Assembly (NCBI GenBank): GCA_020736575.1 | Contig: JAGPYM010000004.1 | Coordinates: forward strand, 1 to 64,000 | DNA from: Thelonectria olida | Lineage: Eukaryota > Ascomycota > Sordariomycetes > Hypocreales > Nectriaceae | Length of the DNA stretch: 64,000 nucleotides | Reading direction: 5' to 3' | Shown: piece by piece, positions 58,341 to 64,000 of the stretch | How the letters are laid out: the number at the start of each line of letters is the position of its first letter | How positions within the stretch are numbered: the stretch's first letter is position 1 | The notes under the pieces: model-generated | Databases searched by the model: none | Told to the model about the DNA's origin: nothing | Seen by the model: the letters and a program-made list of their open reading frames with translations, nothing else | Program-made: the position numbers and the translations under genes

Positions 58341-58860
58341 GCTTCGCCCGCGACATTTTACCGCTTGCTTGTTAGCGCCCTGCGCCATGATTCTTCTTCT
58401 TTTTTTTCTTCCTTTTTTTCCTCCTCTCCTCGGGGACGTTTTCTACCCCCCTCGAGATATGTCAAGCTCGGTGTTTTCTGGTGTTGAGGCGTGTAGCCCC
58501 CTCGCGGGCAAATGGATGGGCGGAAATAGGGACCGCTTTTTTAAGAGCTCAAAAGTCGACACCAAAAGGGAGGCAAAAAAGAGAGATACCAGCCCATGTC
58601 ATGATGTATTTATCGGTTTTGGATTGAGAGGGATTGTATCATGATCACGATTTCTATACTATTGCACGACTTTTTATACTCTCCAACCCCTCATTTCACG
58701 TCTCGTCCGGTGATTGGTTCCCAGGGTCCAACTTGGCTTCTCTGATAGATAAGGCGTTTCTCGACTGTTCCTATCTTGTTCTCCAAGATAACTGGACTAT
58801 CTCCGTCTTCGACGCCCGCAAGCCCAAGCCATGCCCCAGCTCGTGCATCCGCATGTGACG
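58341..58860. other. Convergent intergenic region
   Basis: No supported gene between the 3' ends of the DUF3602 gene and HEM12. Confidence 0.6.
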
Positions 58861-60230
58861 TTAGTTCTTGGTCAGCCGATGAATCTCTTCGAAGAAGAAC
58901 TTGAGGTTGTCGGGGTTAACTCCAGGAGTGATGCCTAAATTTCAACATTGTCAGCACCTCACCCATCGTCCATTCCGCCTTTCTCTTCATCCATCAACTT
59001 ACCGTGACCGAGGTTGGCAATCCAGCCCTGGTTGCCCACCCAGAAACCGTCCACCATCTCCTGCACCGCCTTCGTAATCGCCTCCTTGGTTCCGTACAAC
59101 ACGCCTGGGTCGGCGTTGCCCTGGAACACGACCTTGCGATCTCCGCGGATCTTGACAGCCTCCTTTGCATTTTGTAGCCAGTCCATGCCTACTACGTTGT
59201 AACCGAGGTCGCACGCCGTGTCAAGGGCATGCCAGGCGCCCTTGGGGAACACAGTCATGGGCACCCGCTCCAGACCAAGACTCTGCAGCTTGCCGGGCAG
59301 CTTGTCAGCAATGTGCTTCAGATAGGGCTCCGAGAACTCGCGGTACGACGCGGGGCCCAGTTCTCCTGCCCACGAATCAAAGACCATCACCAGCTATTCC
59401 GACTCCTCGTCAGCACAATCGTCGTGAACATCTATACCTTGTCGAAATATGCCACTCACCTGAGCTCCGGCCTTGACCTGCAACGCCAAGTGATCCACGC
59501 AGATGTCGGCAATCTTGTGAAGCAGCTTCTTGGACTCCTCAGGGTACTTGTAGATCCACGTCTTGACCTGCGCAAACAGTTTGGTGCCACCGCCCTCCAC
59601 CATGTAGCAGAAGAGTGTCCAGGGAGCGCCGCAGAAGCCAATCAGGGGAACACGACCAGCAAGCTTGTTGCGCGTCAACGTAATGGCATCGTAGACGTAA
59701 CCAAGCTCAGCCGCAACGTTGACATCCCGTGCCAGCACCTCGCCGTATTGTCCGTCATCGGGCGTCTTGAGGGGTGTCGGGAAGTGAGGGCCCTTCTTGT
59801 CAACCATCTCGACCACCATTCCCATGGCTTGAGGGATTACGAGGATATCAGAGAAGATAATGGCGGCGTCGATGAGGCCGGCGAATCGCTCAATGGGCTG
59901 TAGGGTGAGAGTCGAAGCGACTTCGGGGTCGCGGCAGCACTCGAAGAAGTCACGGCCGCCCTTGGCCTCGTGGTACTCGGGAAGATAGCGACCAGCTGTC
60001 ATTCAATGTTAGTCACATAGGTTCGTTGTGAGCTTCAATGAGAGCTGGTAGCTAAGATTCTCTTACCCTGTCGCATCACCCACATGGGAGGACGCTCTAC
60101 CTTCTCGCCTATTGCACACCACGAACAGATCTTAGCATGGTTTCGTTTTCGTACATCTTGATAATTGAAACCCACCCCATGCTGCCCGAAGCAACAAGTC
60201 ATTCTTGAGAGGCTGAAAGTTTTGTTCCAT
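58861..60230 (-). CDS. HEM12: Uroporphyrinogen decarboxylase
   Basis: Five exons, 60176-60230, 60067-60108, 59460-59995, 59003-59393 and 58861-58934, give 365 residues, the usual size. The first signature [17 protein letters not shown] is assembled from exons 2 and 3. [15 protein letters not shown] follows, with the family's catalytic Asp region. The second signature is [20 protein letters not shown]. Later come [24 protein letters not shown] and [18 protein letters not shown]. The enzyme removes four acetate carboxyls from uroporphyrinogen III to give coproporphyrinogen III in the cytosol. Its start is 412 bp from the divergent EMC6 start. HEM25, for glycine import to the same pathway, is at the other end of the window. 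Confidence 0.97.
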
Positions 60231-60642
60231 TGTATCGTTGCTGGTGGATGAGCTGCAGGTCAAAACCCAACTGCCCCGCGAAGCAAAGTTCAATTGACTC
60301 CCGCGCTGGAGGGGTTTTCCGCGGTACGTACCGCCCGCTACCCGCTGAGAATTCCGGCTTGCCCGGGGAGTCCCAGCAGGTGGTCACTTCCCTTTTTGGA
60401 CCGCTCCCAGTGAAGCTACCTAACCTGGACTCGAACGGAGCATGATCGGGCCGACACGCTGTCGTCTTCGATTTGGAGCTATCGCGCCAGCTTCACTTGT
60501 CAATTGGAAGCAGCACTTGACAAAACTCCATCCATTTTCTGCTCTCAACCAACATATCTCACGCTCGGAAACTTCGCTATCCCATCCAAACATCTTTCGT
60601 CTACCGCCCAGCTTGCGCGAAAACCCATACCCGAAGGCGACA
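60231..60642. promoter_or_regulatory. Shared divergent promoter of HEM12 and EMC6
   Basis: A 412-bp gap between head-to-head starts; no other gene fits. No specific element is assigned. Confidence 0.5.
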
Positions 60643-61070
60643 ATGCCGTCTGAACGAGACTTCCAGATTCATCCCATCGTCCAGGACTCGGTGGTGCACA
60701 ACACCAAGGTCAGTCCCCAGCTCCCAGCGCACCAACATCTTCAAAACTGCAAGATCTAATGTTCTCCCCGCTCGCGTAGGCCCTCTCGAACATTCATAGC
60801 CTGACCGCATCCCTTTTCGGCGTAAGCGCAGGCATACTCGGCCTCGAATCTTACTACGGCTTCATCGTCTATTTCGTCTTCTCCGTCATCACCACTCTCC
60901 TATTCTACACTCTCAAGATCGCCCCCGAGTCTCTATCCCAGGGCCATGCTCCTCTCGACGCTTCCCGTTTCTACCGTGGCGCATTCGACTTTTGGCTTAG
61001 TGGTGCTTTCAGTGGCATCTCTGGCTTCATCTTGACATGGACATTATTTTACGGTCTCGTGAGGGCATGA
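60643..61070 (+). CDS. EMC6: ER membrane protein complex subunit 6
   Basis: Exons 60643-60708 and 60780-61070 give 118 residues; the 71-bp intron lies between codons (HNTK then ALSNIHSLTAS). Three hydrophobic segments occur at about residues 31-48, 50-70 and 95-115. The sequence SNIHSLTASLFGVSAGILGL and the C-terminal AFSGISGFILTWTLFYGLV are hallmarks of EMC6. It is a core membrane subunit of the ER insertase, next to EMC5 in the complex. It is convergent with the GTPase gene downstream, 204 bp apart. Confidence 0.95.
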
Positions 61071-61274
61071 ACACTGGCCAGCAAGGGGATTTCCTGGCAT
61101 AATGGGCGTCATTGGAGTTTAAGGGAGATCTATTGAGCGATTATTGTGCGCCGTGGCCAAGGTGAATCGATAGTAATAACCAAGTTGCATTAAACCAACT
61201 AAAAGACGATGTACATATAAAACACCGGAAGGATGAACCAAATCAAAACAAAAACAAGCAAATCCGCTCAAGCG

Positions 61275-63911
61275 CTAGTCAACAATCTCAACCACCTTGC
61301 CCACGAAACCCTCGAGGCCGGATTTATCCTGACTTCCGCCCTCCAAGAGAATCACCCGTGAACCCAACTCAATCCATTCTCGGTGATGGAGCAAATCTAA
61401 CGACACTTCAGTCCTCCCCGGCTGCCTTGCTTGCACATTGGCTTCAACTCCAATATCCTCGTCAAGATCAAATGTGTTCTCAATGTCATCGGTAGCGACT
61501 GCTCCTCCTTCCCACCCTCCATCCTGTTGCGAGATGCGACGGATTCGAGCTATAGTTCTGACACTGGCAACGTAAATATTGACAAAAGAGCCAGTCGCCA
61601 GATTCTCAATGTCCGGGTCGTTGAAGACTGCCGTAAGCCCACTCGCAGCTTGTAGTTTCAAACCGGTATCTGCCATGTGTTTGGAGGGGACAGCAAGAAC
61701 CATGCCTCGACGGATGCGAGGAACTTCTGGAGGACCATCTTGTTGATCACGGGTCTTGGCGTGGAAAACGAGTCCTATTGATCCAGCTTGACCGGCCTCA
61801 AGCGCCAAAACAGGTAATCGAAGGTTGCGGATACTCACTATCTGAGCATCATGCCACTCCCCTGCAATCGCCGAGGCAGCTACTGCGTTCTTCATTGCGA
61901 TCCTTGCTAGTTCTGCGGAAGAGGGATGGGATATCGAAAGTCCATAACTTCCGGGAGATGGCCTATCTTCTGGTGTTGAGCCACTGGGGTCGTCTTCTTC
62001 TGACGGAAAAGGCCCGATCACGATTCTATCGCCAACGGAGAGACGTCCGAAGCGCAGGTGGCCACTAACCACGATGCCCTGGTCAAATTGAGTCCCGTTC
62101 CCAGCCAGAGTACCGTATGATGCTGGTAAATTGAAGGTCCCGTCAATGTGGAAGAGACATTTCGGTTGTTCTGGGTTCAAGGCCATGCCAACAAAATCGC
62201 GAGCTGTTGGTGTAGGAGGCAGTGGCAAGTTTTCCAAAAGCGCATGCATTAACCCAATCCCTTTGCCATTGACAGCGCTGGTGAGAACAATTGGAACCAC
62301 CTGGGTCATTGATCCGCTTCGGGATATGTCTTTCAAGAGCTCTTGCACCTTCTCGCGGTCTCGACTGGGTACTTCCTTGAGATCCACGTGCTGTGTCGGA
62401 TCAGGTTGGAGAATCTTTGGCGTGCGACCAGCGTCCTTGATGGCGTTCAGGACTTTTGTCATTGTCTTCAACAAGATTTTCTTAGAAGCCAGATCCAACT
62501 TTGTAATGACAATGGCCATTGGAACTCCTGTTTTGAGACATAAGTTCAGATGCGCCTTGGCGAGATCGATTCCCGCTGCAGTAACTCCCAACACATCTTG
62601 TGCTGAAGACGTTGCACCGTAGCCGCCATGTGATGGGTCTGCCTCATCAGCAGCAATGCAGAGGATGAGCCAGTGAGGGTCCCAATTCATCAAACCACGA
62701 AGAACTGTGCGTCGGAACCTAGGATGTCCTGCAGAGTCGCAGACGAAGACAAGGCGACCATCCTCGGAGTAGTTGTGGATATCCATCCACGATTCCGTGT
62801 TTCCATGCGAGTAGTTCACGATGGCTCCGGCCTTGTATCCAATGAGCTCCTGAGTTATGGAGCTAGTCCTTCCAGAAATAACCTCGTGGCGATGCTTCAA
62901 CAAGCAAAGACGGCTCACTCCGCGGCCGTTGTCTAGAGTTCCGTATGACAGCGTCCCTAGTAAGCTAGATTTACCAGTAGTCGTAGGGCCAGTGAAGGTA
63001 ACTCTCAGCTGAGGTGTCGTAGAGCTCCCGCGACTCGGAATAGCATTACTCTCGGCCGATGTGGATATTGGGTCACCGTCTGACACCCCGGAAAAGCCGG
63101 TCGCCTCAGAGTCGTCAATGAATCCAAGATTAGGCATTACTAGGGCTTCCGCCACCCATAACTTGCCAGTTCGCCTGATTTGGACCGGTCTTGTCACTGG
63201 ATTGTCGACTAGTTCGGCCGATTCAACCCATTCGCAGTCTCCGACTATAACCATGCGGAGAACTTCGACAGAGCAGCCCAAGCTCGCGGCCATGACCCTC
63301 AGAGTAGCGATACTCTCGTCCATTTCGTCCTTGGTAAGGCCGATGAGAGTCCCGTCATCTGATACGCCAATTTCGTACAGAGCTCCTCGTGACTCTTCAA
63401 GACCGGGGACGAGCTTGCTCAGCCTGACAGGGATAGTAAGGTCAACATTGTCATCCGGTAGCTTTGGGAGGGCCAATTCTTTCGAACTAGAGGCATGGTA
63501 CGGAGACGACTGCTGAAGCCTCCACAGAAGCTGGGTTGTCAAATGCTGCAGTCTTTCCTGGCGTGGCTGCGTTGAGGCAGCTGGGTTTGGAGTTGGAGGT
63601 TTGGAAAGACGACGATCCTGGGTCTTCGGAATCATTGACCCGGCTTTGGCCGTACTCATTGTCTTGAATACTCTCCGAGGCCGTAGGAGCAAGTGCAATT
63701 TGTATTCAGTTGGGCCAGTTTGAGGTTCTGCTTCCAATTTGGTGACGCCATATTCGGAGAGTAGGCCGGGCTGAACCTCCGCAGTCCCAGGAGTGGGAGG
63801 ACCTCGATGGTCCTCGCTGGTACTCTTGGCTTGAGCAACTGGGTCGTGAGGGGGGATCCATGGAGATGATACCCTTGGAGGGTCGGGGTCATAGGTAAAG
63901 ACGGAAGCCAT
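61275..63911 (-). CDS. GTPBP1/2-like translational GTPase
   Basis: One intron-free exon of 878 residues. The first 290 residues are a family-type N-terminus (GALYEIGVSDDGTLIGLTKD, IATLRVMAASLGCSVEVLRM). The GTPase domain follows: P-loop FTGPTTTGKSSLLGTL at about 306-321, G3 VFVCDSAGHPRFRRTV near 390 and G4 IVITKLDLASKK near 470. EF-Tu-like barrels come after, with VVSGHLRFGRLSVGDRIVIG and a last block ending EGFVGKVVEIVD. The order matches the GTPBP1/GTPBP2 family, which in animals acts in ribosome rescue and mRNA decay. The fungal role is less known to me. Asp is present in the DxAGH motif. ATG at 63911 is in the window; only 89 bases lie beyond it. Confidence 0.88.
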   Translation of the reverse strand: MASVFTYDPDPPRVSSPWIPPHDPVAQAKSTSEDHRGPPTPGTAEVQPGLLSEYGVTKLEAEPQTGPTEYKLHLLLRPRRVFKTMSTAKAGSMIPKTQDRRLSKPPTPNPAASTQPRQERLQHLTTQLLWRLQQSSPYHASSSKELALPKLPDDNVDLTIPVRLSKLVPGLEESRGALYEIGVSDDGTLIGLTKDEMDESIATLRVMAASLGCSVEVLRMVIVGDCEWVESAELVDNPVTRPVQIRRTGKLWVAEALVMPNLGFIDDSEATGFSGVSDGDPISTSAESNAIPSRGSSTTPQLRVTFTGPTTTGKSSLLGTLSYGTLDNGRGVSRLCLLKHRHEVISGRTSSITQELIGYKAGAIVNYSHGNTESWMDIHNYSEDGRLVFVCDSAGHPRFRRTVLRGLMNWDPHWLILCIAADEADPSHGGYGATSSAQDVLGVTAAGIDLAKAHLNLCLKTGVPMAIVITKLDLASKKILLKTMTKVLNAIKDAGRTPKILQPDPTQHVDLKEVPSRDREKVQELLKDISRSGSMTQVVPIVLTSAVNGKGIGLMHALLENLPLPPTPTARDFVGMALNPEQPKCLFHIDGTFNLPASYGTLAGNGTQFDQGIVVSGHLRFGRLSVGDRIVIGPFPSEEDDPSGSTPEDRPSPGSYGLSISHPSSAELARIAMKNAVAASAIAGEWHDAQIVSIRNLRLPVLALEAGQAGSIGLVFHAKTRDQQDGPPEVPRIRRGMVLAVPSKHMADTGLKLQAASGLTAVFNDPDIENLATGSFVNIYVASVRTIARIRRISQQDGGWEGGAVATDDIENTFDLDEDIGVEANVQARQPGRTEVSLDLLHHREWIELGSRVILLEGGSQDKSGLEGFVGKVVEIVD

Positions 63912-64000
63912 GATTAGGTTGTGGCGAGAGCGGATGAAGTAGAGTGCTTGGTCGCTGCGATACGTTGCGTGCTAGATGGAAACGATGGGACTCAAGATAT

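Noticed and set aside
1..64000. tRNA, rRNA, CRISPR or known virus-derived elements
   Set aside because: By eye I found no convincing tRNA A/B box pair with cloverleaf, no rRNA core sequence, no spaced direct repeats and no polymerase or integrase motifs; a tRNA search program was not available.

Overview
The window is nuclear DNA of a filamentous ascomycete (Pezizomycotina), most likely a Sordariomycete. Genes are dense and carry many short introns (about 50-115 bp) with GT...AG ends and CTAAC/CTGAC-like branch sites. Promoters have pyrimidine-rich leaders. The gene set is fungal: velvet factor VelB, calcium channel Cch1, Sla1, a DUF3602 protein, a GPI-anchored Cys-rich wall protein and a fungal HMG-box regulator. 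I could not fix the genus. I see no operons, CRISPR, phage or recognisable transposon.

Layout. 0-8 kb: the 3' end of a prefoldin subunit 1 gene, an RS/coiled-coil protein with a DUF8035-like end, the mitochondrial glycine carrier Hem25, COG8 and a TLC-domain membrane protein. 8-16 kb: Sla1 and AMP deaminase. 16.4-16.6 kb: an AT-rich island. 17-24 kb: an unassigned multi-pass membrane protein, a Yea4-type nucleotide-sugar transporter and the PP2A B55 subunit. 26-33 kb: an uncharacterised acidic protein, a GPI-anchored Cys-rich protein, MSH5 and EMC5. 33-46 kb: an HMG-box protein, an RSF1-like PHD protein and the calcium channel Cch1. 47-51 kb: two small uncharacterised proteins and HIS1. 53-64 kb: velB, a DUF3602 protein, HEM12, EMC6 and a GTPBP1/2-like GTPase. 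I model 24 complete genes and one partial gene; exon joins were checked for reading phase by hand.

Most genes are unrelated housekeeping genes. Thematic pairs are EMC5 with EMC6 (ER membrane insertase) and Hem25 with Hem12 (heme synthesis), both far apart within the window. Regulatory or signalling genes are velB, the HMG-box protein, the RSF1-like protein, B55 and Cch1.

Oddities: two genes (SLA1 and the HMG-box gene) each need one extra base to stay in frame; the YEA4 homologue needs two GC-AG introns; several genes have exons of 7-42 bp; and the palindrome AGGTACCT is over-represented between genes. I did not find a convincing new multi-gene system. The best unexplained items are the HMG-gene frame break at a GGGGGGC site and three small or membrane proteins without an assigned family.
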